A stretch of 64,000 nucleotides of DNA, taken from positions 310,001 through 374,000 of the forward strand of contig CAVWMF010000007.1 of NCBI GenBank assembly GCA_963756025.1, given 5' to 3'. The translations under genes and the position numbers were made by a program. How positions within the stretch are numbered: position 1 is the first letter of the stretch; each line of letters opens with the position of its first letter. Source of the stretch: Bog-473 sp963756025 (lineage in GTDB: Bacteria > Actinomycetota > Acidimicrobiia > Acidimicrobiales > RAAP-2). The notes beneath the pieces are model-generated. The model saw nothing but the letters and a program-made list of their open reading frames with translations. It had not been told where the DNA came from and made no database searches. Shown here piece by piece: positions 1-8,797 of the stretch.

Positions 1-621
1 ACGGGCAGGACAGTTCGCGGTCGCCAATCACGACAGCAGCTCATTGACGCCGCCCGGATCGTCTTTGAACGGGATGGATTCCTGCGTGCGCGCATCGCCG
101 ACATCTGTGATGAGGCGGGAATGTCGCATGGAAGCTTCTACACGTACTTTGTCTCGAAGGAGGAGATCTTTCAGGAGCTGGTTGACTCTATTGAAATAGA
201 TCTCCTGCGAATCGATCCGATAGCCGAGGATGCGGAGCCCATTGACCGCATCAGGTCCGCCAACCGTCACTATCTGGAGACCTATCGCAACAATGCGGCG
301 ATCCTCCGGGTCATTCAGCAGGTCGCCACGTTCGATGAAGAGGTTCGGCAGACGAGAATCCGACATCAAGACGCTCTGGCACATGCCATCGAGCGTCGCA
401 CGAGGGAGTATCAAGATCGCGGGCTGGCGGACAATAAGATCGACGCCTGGTTCGCCGCCAATGCGCTGGGCGGAATGGTCGCGTTCGTGTCAGATCAAAT
501 CGTGTCGCGAGACGCACCTGTCGAGATCGACTTCGTCGTGACCCAACTCACCCTTTTGTGGGCCAACGCCATCGGATTGAGCGGCGATGCGCCACCTGCG
601 GCCGAGGCGCCCCGGAGCTGA
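1..621 (+). CDS. TetR/AcrR-family transcriptional regulator, 5' end missing
   Basis: DNA-binding repressor-type regulator. The frame is open from base 1, so the ATG at 121 is internal and the true start lies left of the window; 206 codons remain. The N-terminal helix-turn-helix is visible: helix 1 (LIDAARIVFERDGF), helix 2 (IADICDEAG) and the recognition region SHGSFYTYFVSKEEIF. The remainder (about residues 60-200) is the variable ligand-binding helical domain, which does not reveal the ligand. It converges on the SnoaL-like gene with one base between the stop codons. Family assignment is firm; target genes and inducer are unknown. Confidence 0.88.
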   Translation, partial: TGRTVRGRQSRQQLIDAARIVFERDGFLRARIADICDEAGMSHGSFYTYFVSKEEIFQELVDSIEIDLLRIDPIAEDAEPIDRIRSANRHYLETYRNNAAILRVIQQVATFDEEVRQTRIRHQDALAHAIERRTREYQDRGLADNKIDAWFAANALGGMVAFVSDQIVSRDAPVEIDFVVTQLTLLWANAIGLSGDAPPAAEAPRS

Positions 622-622
622 T

Positions 623-1042
623 TCAGGATCCCGACGCTGACCGGCGTGGGGGACGGTCTCGGAGCACACCGTCGGATCCGATGAACTGGCAAGTCCGCTT
701 CGCGATCAGCCATCCTTCGTCAGTGGTCCTCACGAGATCGTCGGAGTAGACCGCGAGGCGGAGCTCTTGCGTGTCAGCTTGGACGAAGAGAAGATTCTGG
801 CGCGTCACCGCTCGATCCCCGTGCAGCTCGATTTCGGGAGGGCCGCCGAGGTGCAACCCACGGGGGGCCGCATCCATCATGTCCCTCAGTCCCTCGCGCC
901 CTTCGAACGCCCGCCCGTACACGACGTAAAGAGCATCTGGCGTGAAGAGGGAAACCCACCCCTCGATGTCGTGGTGGTCCAACGTCAAACAGTAGCGAGC
1001 AAGCAAATTTACTATCTCGGTCCTGTCGTCCGTGGCGTCCAT
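623..1042 (-). CDS. SnoaL-like / NTF2-fold protein
   Basis: Small protein of 139 residues with the NTF2-like cone fold used by SnoaL cyclases, scytalone dehydratase and ketosteroid isomerase. Seen: an N-terminal helix (EIVNLLARYCLTLDHHD), the typical WVSLFTPDALY strand-turn, a central GLHLGGPPEIELHGDRA stretch and a C-terminal sheet ending DEGWLIAKRTCQFI. I start it at the second of two adjacent ATGs (1042), because AGGAG lies about six bases before it; the ATG at 1045 is also possible. It resembles the SnoaL-like protein at 18154, so the two are probably paralogs. It lies downstream of the binding-protein gene on the same strand. Reaction unknown. Confidence 0.75.
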   Translation of the reverse strand: MDATDDRTEIVNLLARYCLTLDHHDIEGWVSLFTPDALYVVYGRAFEGREGLRDMMDAAPRGLHLGGPPEIELHGDRAVTRQNLLFVQADTQELRLAVYSDDLVRTTDEGWLIAKRTCQFIGSDGVLRDRPPRRSASGS

Positions 1043-1081
1043 CATCTCTCCTGTCTTGTGGTGCGAACGCAAGAGGACCGA

Positions 1082-1107
1082 GCCTGCTCCGCTCTCACGA
1101 AGCAGGC
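1082..1107. terminator. GC-rich hairpin between binding-protein gene and SnoaL gene
   Basis: Perfect 7-bp inverted repeat GCCTGCT/AGCAGGC with a 12-base loop, extendable to about 12 bp with two mismatches. It lies between the stop of the minus-strand binding-protein gene (1171) and the start of the SnoaL-like gene (1042). No T-run follows, so it may be a weak terminator or processing site that lowers SnoaL expression. Confidence 0.3.
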
Positions 1108-1170
1108 CCGGTCCCTCATTGCGACAACGTTTCGTCGTTGAGTGGCTTCAGGCCTGGCAAAGACCCCTCA

Positions 1171-2382
1171 TCACGATTTCGGAGCGCACGTCGGCTTCAC
1201 CCCGAGCGGCGTCGAATATTTCCCGTTCTTCAGCAGGGCGTAGTACCAGCAGTCAACCGGGTGGGGTTTGCCGGCCGTGAAGGTGAGCGCAGGTGCCAAG
1301 CCGCCGAGGGTGGCGCCGTGGAGAGAATCCAACCCCTTGGTCAATTCGGCGCTGGTCGGAGCTTTCCCATTTGCGCCAAGGTGACCCAGCTGCGCCGCCT
1401 GCTGGAACATCTTTCCGGAGATCCATGCTTCCACCGGCAATTCTCCGTAGTTGACGTCCTTTCGTACGCTCGGGGCGTACTTGTCCAGCGTCTTGTTCAT
1501 GGACGCGATCGCCGGCGAGTTGACGAAATACGGAAAGTTGGGAACGGTGAAGTAGGTCGCTTGATTGATTCCCGGCGTCGTTGTGAAGGAAGGAAGCAGA
1601 ACCTCGCCATCAATCACGACCTTCGGCTTGTAGCCCTGCGAGTAGCAGTCCTGGATGATCTTCTCGTCAACGGTCTGCGTATCTGCAGTGAAGATGACCG
1701 TTGCCCCAGCTTGCTTCGCCGCCAGACACTGGGCCGTGTAGTTGGGAGCGCTGGCGGACACCTGGAGCGTCGCCACCACATCTTCGCCGACAGTCTTCGC
1801 CTGAGCCACCAGGGGCGCAATTCCCTCCTGGCATTGGACCGCCTCGGCGCAGTAGAAGAGCGCGAACTTGGTTCCGCCCGCCTGCTTGACGGCATCGGTG
1901 ATGCCGAAGAACAACGAGTCCTCGGTCTGGCCTTCTGGATAGAAGCTGCTATTCAGGAAGAAGGGCTCGGTTGACGTCGTGACGCCGATAACGGGAACGC
2001 CTTGCTGCTGCACGTACGTCGCCCATGCCTGGTCGTTATCGGTTTCGTCGGCAATCGCCACGACATGGTCGGTTTGGACGAGGGTGTGAACCTCGGAGAC
2101 CGAAGTGGCCGGATTGCTGGCATCATCCTTGAAAATGAGGTCGATCTTGTGCCCGTTGATGCCGCCATTGGCATTCACCGATGCCACCCATGCCTTGTAC
2201 ACGATAGGAATGTCCTGGACGCCCGAGGCCAGGGGCCCCGTGCAGGCGCACACCTCACCGATCTTGATCGGCGCCCCGCTGGCGCCGGCGGCTGATGGAG
2301 ACACGCTCAGGGCCGTCACGACCCCTCCGACCATCAGCAGGCCCGCGACAAAGCTCGCAGCAAATCCCCGAAGTTTCCCCAC
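1171..2382 (-). CDS. ABC transporter substrate-binding protein, LivK / branched-chain amino-acid type
   Basis: Periplasmic-binding-protein type I component of a branched-chain amino-acid-type (HAAT) ABC importer, 403 residues. I chose the GTG at 2382 because GGGGGG lies just before it; the frame stays open to another GTG at 2412. A signal peptide is clear: basic start (GKLRGFAAS), hydrophobic core (FVAGLLMVGGVVTAL) and small residues before mature APIKIGEVCACTGPLAS. Conserved family segments include GGINGHKIDLIFKDDASNP and a ligand-domain hinge near GVPVIGVTTS. No permease or ATPase gene is near it. In catabolic clusters these proteins often bind aromatic or short acids, but the ligand here is unknown. 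Confidence 0.88.
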   Translation of the reverse strand: MGKLRGFAASFVAGLLMVGGVVTALSVSPSAAGASGAPIKIGEVCACTGPLASGVQDIPIVYKAWVASVNANGGINGHKIDLIFKDDASNPATSVSEVHTLVQTDHVVAIADETDNDQAWATYVQQQGVPVIGVTTSTEPFFLNSSFYPEGQTEDSLFFGITDAVKQAGGTKFALFYCAEAVQCQEGIAPLVAQAKTVGEDVVATLQVSASAPNYTAQCLAAKQAGATVIFTADTQTVDEKIIQDCYSQGYKPKVVIDGEVLLPSFTTTPGINQATYFTVPNFPYFVNSPAIASMNKTLDKYAPSVRKDVNYGELPVEAWISGKMFQQAAQLGHLGANGKAPTSAELTKGLDSLHGATLGGLAPALTFTAGKPHPVDCWYYALLKNGKYSTPLGVKPTCAPKS

Positions 2383-2483
2383 AACGACCCCCCTTTTGTG
2401 ACAACTTGCCACGGTCTAATTGCGATCATACCGTAACACAAGGCCGGAACCGATGTCGAGCGCCCAGCCTGACGTCCATCTCC

Positions 2484-3104
2484 CTATTCGGGGAGCCAGA
2501 TCCGACCGAGCTCGAGCTTCCGGTTCGACCACTCTTCGGACGTGATGGCATAGCGGGCATGGTCTTCCCACACGCCATCGATCTCGAGGAATCGCTCGGC
2601 CACGCCCTCTTGGCGGATCCCGAGCTTGTCGACGACCCGACGACTCGCCGTGTTCCTGGGAATTATGGAGATTTCCACCCGATGCAATGAAACGGCTTCG
2701 AAGGCAAAGCGGAGTGTGACGACGACCGCTTCGGGTACCAGACTCCGGCCGGCCAATGACTCGTCGATCCAGTACCCGATCGAACCGCACTGGTACGGGC
2801 CGCGCTGTATCGACGAGAGTGTCACTTCGCCACCGAACCGCTCTCCAAGGAATATTCCGAACCCGTACCCAATCCCGAGATGGCGTTCCCGCTCGCGAAT
2901 CTCACACCGGTGGGCGAAATTCGGCCTGTCCTCCAAGGGGGCCGGAGCCCCCCTTTGGCGAGGCTCCCACGGCAGCAACCACGCACTGCACCGGGTCCGG
3001 ACTTCGTGCCATTGGGCAAAATCCCCTTCTTTGAGGGGCCGAAGTGTGACGCGCCTGCCGAAGAGCTGTAGTGGAGGATGCCGTGTGGAACGCACCGCGC
3101 TCAT
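2484..3104 (-). CDS. GNAT-family N-acetyltransferase, RimJ-like
   Basis: Acetyl-CoA-dependent N-acetyltransferase of the RimJ/RimL subgroup, 206 residues from the chosen ATG at 3104; an upstream in-frame start at 3194 would add a basic, non-conserved stretch. Family landmarks: VTLRPLKEGDFAQW at the N-terminus, the FGGEVTLSSI strand, IGYWIDESLAGRSLVPEAV (helix alpha-3 region) and SLHRVEISIIPRNTASRRVVDKLG, the acetyl-CoA binding half, then FLEIDGVWEDHARYAI. RimJ proteins acetylate N-termini of ribosomal proteins or small amines; the substrate here is unclear. It is separate from the catabolic theme of its neighbours. Confidence 0.85.
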   Translation of the reverse strand: MSAVRSTRHPPLQLFGRRVTLRPLKEGDFAQWHEVRTRCSAWLLPWEPRQRGAPAPLEDRPNFAHRCEIRERERHLGIGYGFGIFLGERFGGEVTLSSIQRGPYQCGSIGYWIDESLAGRSLVPEAVVVTLRFAFEAVSLHRVEISIIPRNTASRRVVDKLGIRQEGVAERFLEIDGVWEDHARYAITSEEWSNRKLELGRIWLPE

Positions 3105-3246
3105 CCGATGGACACCGCACACACCGCCAGCGAAGAAGTCACGGAACGACCGGATTCTCCGTTGGAGCGGGCGTGCCAGGAAGAGAGGAAGCATGTCCGG
3201 CGGGGAACGTCACGGCGTCAACCACCTCGCGGCCGTCACCGGATTC

Positions 3247-4920
3247 TCACGTCGCCGGCGACGACGTCGGGGGCTCGGACCGGCGGAGGAGTGCGCTCAT
3301 TCCGGCGACCTCCTGCGGACCGAGCAATGTGAGCTGCCCCCCTCTCTTGCTTCTCCACCAGACCGCATCGTCGGATTCCCACGCCTCTCGTCGGAGGGTC
3401 CGCTTGTCGATCTTGAGACTGGCCAGCACCGGAAGGGCGTCCAGGACCCTTACGAAGCTCGGTTGCCACTTCGGACTCATGTCCGGGTGATCGGCCAGGA
3501 AGTGATCGAAGTCTTCGGGATCGAACTGGAATCCCGAATTCAGTTCCACTGCGACCATGACCCGGTCGCCAACCGCAGGATCAGGCACCGCGTACGCGGC
3601 GGACGTCCTCACCGCGGGATATTCGCCGACAACCCTCTCCACGGGACGGGCCGCAAAATTCTCGCCGTCAACCCGTATCCAGTCATTGTCGCGCCCGACG
3701 AAATAGAGCCACCCCTCGGCATCGCGATATGCGAGATCGCCCGACCAAAAGATCCCATCGCGAAATCTGAGCCGGTCCGCTTCCGGATTGCGGTAATACC
3801 CCTCGAACGACTGGCCCGGGTCGATCTGCACGAGCTCCCCGACGGCGCGGTCGTCGTTGATGAGGTGACCGTCCTGCCCGAACTCGGCATCCTCCGTCTC
3901 GACACCCGTCTCAGGGTCGAAGACACGCACACCGTCGCCGCCTTTGCCCAGGGCGAGGGCGGGCATATCCGATGATCGACGGATGATGATCAGCCCCTCG
4001 GTGGAGCCGTAGCTATCGCGGACCTCACAATTGAATCGACGGGCAAAGCCTTCGATATCGGCCAGGCTCGCTTCATTGCCGACCGCAAGGCGCGCCGGAT
4101 TGTCGGCATCATCTTCGGCCTCGGGCGTCGCCATCACGTATTGGAGAACCTTGCCGGTGTAAGCGATGAATGTGACCCCGTAGCGCCGGACATCGGGAAG
4201 AAACGCCGAGGCCGAGAACTTCCGGCGAATTGCGACCGGCGCCCCGACGTGCACCGCGGAAGACCACGCAGTGAAGAGAGCGCTCGAATGGAAGAATGGG
4301 AGCGGCGGATACACCACATCGTCCTTGCTGAGATCCGCGATCCCGGCGACGTGCATCCCGGTTCTGGCCAATCGGCCTTGCGTACAGCGAACGGCCTTGG
4401 GCGCTGCGGTGGACCCGGATGTGAATATCAACAGTTGCAGCGTTTCTGGATCGACCTCCCCAGTCACCGGGGTGGGTGAAGCTGTACGGAGTGCCTCCCT
4501 GTAGTCGGTTTCGTCAATCTGGAGCACGCGGGACGGACTGATGTTCAGGCTCAGTCCGTCCAGAAGCGACCGATGTCGATCTTCGGTGATAAGGACCTGG
4601 CAGTCCGTATGGTCGATGAGCCGGGCAAGCTCAGCCCCACGATACGTCGAGTTGATGCCGACAATGGTTGCGCCAGCAAGCGCGCCGGCACCGAGCCAGA
4701 AGAGATAGTCGGGCACGTTATCCAAGAGAACGCCGATATGCGGAGGAAGGGCGGGGTCGCGAATTTCTTGCCAGAGAGAGACCCTGCGCCGGCATTCTTC
4801 GAAGAACGCGACCCACGACCAAGACTCCTCCTCGAACAGGAGTGCGAGGCTCTCGTCCGTCTCGTGCGCGAGAAGCATTTCCGCGAAGGTCTCAGCCATG
4901 TCGTCGCGCACCGTCGTCAC
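3247..4920 (-). CDS. FadD17-like acyl-CoA synthetase (class I adenylate-forming)
   Basis: ATP-dependent acid:CoA ligase, 557 residues from a GTG at 4920 (ATG at 4899 is the alternative; neither has a clear ribosome site). Motifs in order: phosphate-binding LIFTSGSTAAPK near residues 165-175, AVRCTQGRL, RRKFSASAFLPDVRRYGVTF, adenine motif DSYGSTEG, the hinge region GDLAYRDAEGWLYFVGR and a C-terminal catalytic lysine in SLKIDKRTLRRE. From memory the RRKFSAS..LxDVRRYG block and PPHxGVLLxNxP match mycobacterial FadD17, which lies beside fadE26/fadE27 in the cholesterol regulon; here too the ligase is divergent from an acyl-CoA dehydrogenase. Substrate is inference only, possibly a steroid or terpenoid side-chain acid. 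Confidence 0.85.
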   Translation of the reverse strand: MTTVRDDMAETFAEMLLAHETDESLALLFEEESWSWVAFFEECRRRVSLWQEIRDPALPPHIGVLLDNVPDYLFWLGAGALAGATIVGINSTYRGAELARLIDHTDCQVLITEDRHRSLLDGLSLNISPSRVLQIDETDYREALRTASPTPVTGEVDPETLQLLIFTSGSTAAPKAVRCTQGRLARTGMHVAGIADLSKDDVVYPPLPFFHSSALFTAWSSAVHVGAPVAIRRKFSASAFLPDVRRYGVTFIAYTGKVLQYVMATPEAEDDADNPARLAVGNEASLADIEGFARRFNCEVRDSYGSTEGLIIIRRSSDMPALALGKGGDGVRVFDPETGVETEDAEFGQDGHLINDDRAVGELVQIDPGQSFEGYYRNPEADRLRFRDGIFWSGDLAYRDAEGWLYFVGRDNDWIRVDGENFAARPVERVVGEYPAVRTSAAYAVPDPAVGDRVMVAVELNSGFQFDPEDFDHFLADHPDMSPKWQPSFVRVLDALPVLASLKIDKRTLRREAWESDDAVWWRSKRGGQLTLLGPQEVAGMSALLRRSEPPTSSPAT

Positions 4921-5004
4921 GAAGGAAGGCCAAATTCAGACCCGATCGCGGCCAGTCACCTGTTTCCACACGTCCCCCTCCGCTGCGTCAATGTCGACAT
5001 CAAT

Positions 5005-5010
5005 GTTAGC
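5005..5010. promoter_or_regulatory. Possible half operator in divergent FadD/FadE region
   Basis: The 127-bp region between the divergent ligase (4920) and dehydrogenase (5048) genes should hold both promoters. It contains ATGTTAGCATG around 5003-5013, whose GTTAGC matches one arm of the perfect palindrome at 45760-45774. A single half site is weak evidence. Confidence 0.2.
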
Positions 5011-5047
5011 ATGCCACGCCTGGAAAGCGACCGGAAGAAGGGACGAC

Positions 5048-6247
5048 ATGGAGGCATCTCCCGGTACTGAAGATGTAGAGGATTTCCGTACAGAGGCTCG
5101 AGCCTGGCTACGGAACACCGCCCCGCGCAAGGGCGCACCCGACGACTTCTCCACCGCCCACACGGAGCGGGCCGACGACTACGAATCCTACGAGCGACAA
5201 CTGGCCGCAAATATGCGGCGGATCGTTTCGTGGCAGCGCACGCTTGACGAGGTGGGGTGGGGGGCGCTTGGTTGGCCGCCCGAGTATGGAGGCATCAGCG
5301 AGACGTACCGGGAGGTCTTTGCCGAAGAGCAGGCTCTGGTGGGGGTCACGACCAAGCCCCTCTCCGTCGGTATCGAAATGGTCGGGCCGACCCTCATCGC
5401 ATTCGGGACCAAGGAGCAACTGGAGCGCTATCTCCCACCTCTTCGGCGGGGAGACGAGGTCTGGTGCCAGCTGTTCTCTGAACCCGATGCCGGATCAGAT
5501 CTGCCGTCGCTCAGGACTTCCGCCTCGGAGACGGACGACGGCTGGCGTCTCAATGGACAAAAGGTGTGGACATCTGGCGCATCGTGCAGTGACTTCGGAT
5601 TGGCACTCGCCCGGACAGACCCATCCAAGCCCCGGCATGCCGGGATATCCGCATTCATCGTGGATATGTCCGCACCCGGTGTCGAAGTGAGACCCCTGCG
5701 TCAGATTTCCGGCGCCTATCACTTCAACGAGGTGTTCCTCAATGACGTCTTCATTCCCCGCGGGTCATTGATCGGCGAACTTGGCAAAGGCTGGGATGTG
5801 GCGACCACCATGCTCATGAGTGAGCGCGCCTCCCTCGGCGGCGGGACATCTGCGGGCACGCCAGAGGAACTGATCGAGCTTGCACGAAGGATGCACAAGA
5901 CTGAGGATGCACTGGTCCGCAACCGCCTCGCTTCTCTCTACGCTGATGCCGCAGTCCTTCAGTGGTCCATTCAACGAGCGCAAGGTCCGGGCCGCTCCCG
6001 AGTGGGTGGGCTCCTCAAACTGATGTATTCGGAGCACGCACGTCGAATGACGACAGCCGCCTTGGATCTGCTGGGCCCGGCCGGTGTTGCCGGCCCTATA
6101 GGCGAAGGACAATCGGCTACGACTGATTGGCAGAACCGCTTTTTGTTCGCGCCTGGACTGCGCATCGCAGGTGGAAGCGACGAGATCCAACGGAACACGA
6201 TCGCCGAGCGAGCTCTCGGCCTCCCGCGGGAACCGCGTCCCACATAG
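5048..6247 (+). CDS. Acyl-CoA dehydrogenase (FadE type)
   Basis: FAD-dependent acyl-CoA dehydrogenase, 399 residues, introducing the 2,3-double bond into an acyl-CoA. I start at the ATG at 5048, which follows a purine-rich GAAGAAGGGAC; the frame is open further upstream but overlaps the divergent ligase. Landmarks: WGALGWPPEYGG, CQLFSEPDAGSDLPSL (flavin/substrate loop), VWTSGASCSDFGLALAR and C-terminal IAGGSDEIQRNTIAERALGLP. First gene of a plus-strand run with an alpha/beta hydrolase and an enoyl-CoA hydratase, so dehydrogenation, hydration and hydrolysis sit together. It resembles the sterol-type FadE26 group, but no small partner subunit adjoins it. Confidence 0.88.
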   Translation: MEASPGTEDVEDFRTEARAWLRNTAPRKGAPDDFSTAHTERADDYESYERQLAANMRRIVSWQRTLDEVGWGALGWPPEYGGISETYREVFAEEQALVGVTTKPLSVGIEMVGPTLIAFGTKEQLERYLPPLRRGDEVWCQLFSEPDAGSDLPSLRTSASETDDGWRLNGQKVWTSGASCSDFGLALARTDPSKPRHAGISAFIVDMSAPGVEVRPLRQISGAYHFNEVFLNDVFIPRGSLIGELGKGWDVATTMLMSERASLGGGTSAGTPEELIELARRMHKTEDALVRNRLASLYADAAVLQWSIQRAQGPGRSRVGGLLKLMYSEHARRMTTAALDLLGPAGVAGPIGEGQSATTDWQNRFLFAPGLRIAGGSDEIQRNTIAERALGLPREPRPT

Positions 6248-6272
6248 AGCCTCGCTGAAGGACGAGAACGAT

Positions 6273-6923
6273 ATGGTCACGATGGTCCTCGTGCTCGGCG
6301 CAGGGGATACGGCAGATGTCTGGAGCAAGGTCCAGGACGCCCTGCCTGTCTCCTCTCTGGCCCTTGATCTCCTCGGCAGAGGGCGGAACCCCTCCGACCT
6401 CAGCCGTGTGACGGTGGATCTTGCTGTTCGTCAGGCCGTCACCGACATCGTCGAGCAGTCATCGGGCCCGATCGTGCTCGTCGGCCACTCCATGGGGGGC
6501 GCCGTCTCCCCGGGCGTTCTTGCCCGACTGGGCGAGCGGGTCGTCCACTTGGTCCACATCGCAGCCGTGGCTGGAGCCCAAGGCGAGCTGCCACTGGCAG
6601 TCGCTTCGATGGAGTTCGCCGACCTTGCCACTACCTTCCCGACCGGGCTCCGCGCCATGGACGATCGCGGTGCCCTGGCCCGCATCGATTCGTTGAACCT
6701 CGGATGTACACCGACGTCCTGGGCGGCCGAGGCGCCCACGATCCCCCGCACGTACATTCAACCACTGCGAGACCGCATCTACCCGCCCGATGCGCAGAAG
6801 CGGCTGGCCGCCGCCCTCCATGCCGATGAGGTCGTCCCGCTCGACGTCGGCCATAACGTCGCCCGCTCATCACCACGGGAACTCGCCGGCATCCTCTCCG
6901 GGGTCGCCACCAGGCACCTGTAG
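6273..6923 (+). CDS. Alpha/beta-hydrolase fold protein
   Basis: Soluble hydrolase of 216 residues. The frame is open upstream, but conserved sequence begins at MVTMVLVLGAG (6273), with AAGGA about ten bases ahead. The nucleophile elbow is GHSMGG (serine nucleophile, about residue 72 onward), preceded by IVLVGHS and followed by a lid region; the catalytic histidine is probably that of DVGHNVARSSP near the end, matching the usual Ser-Asp-His order. It lies 25 bases after the dehydrogenase and before the hydratase, so it could cleave an ester, lactone or thioester intermediate. EstC/salicylate-esterase-like sequence features are present, but substrate is not predictable. Confidence 0.82.
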   Translation: MVTMVLVLGAGDTADVWSKVQDALPVSSLALDLLGRGRNPSDLSRVTVDLAVRQAVTDIVEQSSGPIVLVGHSMGGAVSPGVLARLGERVVHLVHIAAVAGAQGELPLAVASMEFADLATTFPTGLRAMDDRGALARIDSLNLGCTPTSWAAEAPTIPRTYIQPLRDRIYPPDAQKRLAAALHADEVVPLDVGHNVARSSPRELAGILSGVATRHL

Positions 6924-7051
6924 CCGAGACCGCGACGGCACTCCATTGGCGACGTGAGTACTGCCGCCAGAGAAGGTCCGGTGGAGCCGACCCGGATCTC
7001 GCCGGTGTGAAGCATGGGGCTCTGGCGGACAGAGGAAAGGAGCAACGACAG

Positions 7052-7723
7052 GTGGCGGTCGCACTCGAAAACCATGAAGGGATACAGACGGCGACGATCG
7101 ATGACGGCAAGGCCAACGCATTGAGTTTCGAGGTGATCGCCGGCCTCCGGGCAGCTCTCGAGACATCCATCGAGGAGAGCGCTCCGCTGATCATCGCCGG
7201 GCGGGAGGGCTACTTCTCCGCCGGATTCGATCTGCAGGTCATGCGGAGCGGGGACCGAGATCTCATTTCGAATCTCGTCGACCAGGGGGTCCTCCTCTTC
7301 GGGGAGATGTTCGCCGCCCCGGTCCCGGTTCTCGCCGTGTGTACGGGCCACGCACTCGCCGCCGGGGCGCTCCTCCTGCTCGCCGCCGACTACAGGATCG
7401 GCCAGCCAGGGCAGTACACGCTCGGGCTCAACGAAACCCGCATCGGCATCGCATTGCCGCAATTCGCCATCGATATGGCGCGCCACCGATTGAGTGCCAA
7501 CCGCCTCGTCGCGGCGACACTGTTCGCGCGCATCGTCGGTCCCGAGGAAGCTCGCGACTTCGGGTACCTCGATGCACTCGAGGCAGACGCAAGCGCGGCG
7601 ACCCACACACTGGCGCGGGAGACGGCGAAATCGGGTCTCGCGGCGTTCAGCACTTCGAAGAAACGCGTGAACGCGGAGATCGTCCGCCGGCTCAGCGGAG
7701 CCCAGGACCTGCCACAGAACTAA
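7052..7723 (+). CDS. Enoyl-CoA hydratase/isomerase family protein
   Basis: Crotonase-fold protein of 223 residues, a little shorter than the usual 255-265. I chose the GTG at 7052 (VAVALENHEG) because AAGGAG is nine bases upstream and the preceding residues are not conserved. The acyl-CoA pocket is seen in YFSAGFDLQVM (first oxyanion-hole loop) and GHALAAGALLLLAADYRIG (second). The family usually carries catalytic glutamates around 144 and 164; here the loop after ADYRIG reads LGLNETRIGIALPQF, so at least one Glu is plausible. Third gene after the dehydrogenase and hydrolase, converging on the DapB-like gene with nine bases between them. Confidence 0.85.
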   Translation: MAVALENHEGIQTATIDDGKANALSFEVIAGLRAALETSIEESAPLIIAGREGYFSAGFDLQVMRSGDRDLISNLVDQGVLLFGEMFAAPVPVLAVCTGHALAAGALLLLAADYRIGQPGQYTLGLNETRIGIALPQFAIDMARHRLSANRLVAATLFARIVGPEEARDFGYLDALEADASAATHTLARETAKSGLAAFSTSKKRVNAEIVRRLSGAQDLPQN

Positions 7724-7732
7724 GAGGGGCTG

Positions 7733-8797
7733 TCATGCCGGCGCGGATCCAAGGTGGGCGATGACCTGTGGAAGGTCCACCGTCGTCTGGATCCCCGGGC
7801 TCGCTTCACAGACCACCGGTACGGCATTGACGGCGCGGTTCGCCGTGTAGCCCGGAGTGGTTTCCGCCATCCGCTCCAACGGGATGGCCAGGCGGATGTC
7901 GAGCTCCAAGGGGCAATCGCCGTCGACCGTCACCCGCCAGCCGCCGTCACGGAGGGTCCAGTCAGCGTCGATATCGGTCGAGCAGTACCACGTCGCGCTG
8001 AAGGACAGCAGGACCTTGCCGTGGCGACGACCCGCGACGACCATTCTCTGCGCCGCCACGGTCCCGGCCGGAACGGTGCCTGCCGCAATCTCGAGGTCTC
8101 GGGTCGCGACGGCGACCTCGCCCGAGGACTCCACCGAGTCAAGCGGTAACCCGATCGCCTCGCCGATGAGCCGGAGCGATGGGCCGAATGAAGCCGCGCC
8201 GTGGGACCAACGCCTGGGATCGAACGCGGACGGATCTTTACCGAATCCCATCAACTGGAACAACATCTCCGGGGAGTTCCTACTCGACAGGTCAGCGAAC
8301 TCATCGATCTGCAGGCGGTCCAGCCTGCGTTGGATCGACGTCAGGACGATCGGCATGGCCTCGGAAATGAACCCGGGACTGATCCCGGTGCTGTGGATGG
8401 ACGAGGCACCGACCCGGCATGCTTCCTCGACGCGCTCCCGGACACCCGTGTCCATGCTGTTCGGGTGATGGAACTCGCCGCAGGTCGCCACGACGTTCGA
8501 CCCGGATTCGAGCAGCGCGCAAATGACGTCGATGTCCATTCCCTGCTGCATATAGAGCACGCAGTCCGGCTTCACCTTCAAGATGTCGCCCACGTCCCTT
8601 GTCGCCGAGATGCCCGTCGGCGCGAGCCCGCAGAGTGCACCCGCGTCGAGGCCTTCCTTTTCCGGTCCATGCACATGGAGCCCGACCAGGGTCATCTGAG
8701 GATGCTCGATCACGGCTCTGAGCGAGCGGGTCCCGATATTGCCGGTCGCCCACTGTGCGACGCGGTAGTTCGACGCGGGTGTGGTCATGGCGCTCAT
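7733..8797 (-). CDS. DapB-like NAD(P)-dependent dehydrogenase
   Basis: Oxidoreductase of 354 residues with a dihydrodipicolinate-reductase-like Rossmann N-terminus: YRVAQWATGNIGTRSLRAV binds the dinucleotide, then LVGLHVHGPEKEGLDAGAL. It belongs to the DapB / 2,4-diaminopentanoate dehydrogenase-like group common in actinobacterial lipid and steroid catabolic clusters. The ATG at 8797 has AGGAG seven bases ahead, and it overlaps the LLM gene stop as ATGA, so the two are translationally coupled. A role downstream of the LLM monooxygenase, for example reduction of a carbonyl or imine product, is inference. Confidence 0.78.
   Translation of the reverse strand: MSAMTTPASNYRVAQWATGNIGTRSLRAVIEHPQMTLVGLHVHGPEKEGLDAGALCGLAPTGISATRDVGDILKVKPDCVLYMQQGMDIDVICALLESGSNVVATCGEFHHPNSMDTGVRERVEEACRVGASSIHSTGISPGFISEAMPIVLTSIQRRLDRLQIDEFADLSSRNSPEMLFQLMGFGKDPSAFDPRRWSHGAASFGPSLRLIGEAIGLPLDSVESSGEVAVATRDLEIAAGTVPAGTVAAQRMVVAGRRHGKVLLSFSATWYCSTDIDADWTLRDGGWRVTVDGDCPLELDIRLAIPLERMAETTPGYTANRAVNAVPVVCEASPGIQTTVDLPQVIAHLGSAPA

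Noticed and set aside
5048..6247. Single FadE as member of a FadE26/27 heteromer
   Set aside because: No small partner subunit in the operon; only resemblance to the group is kept.
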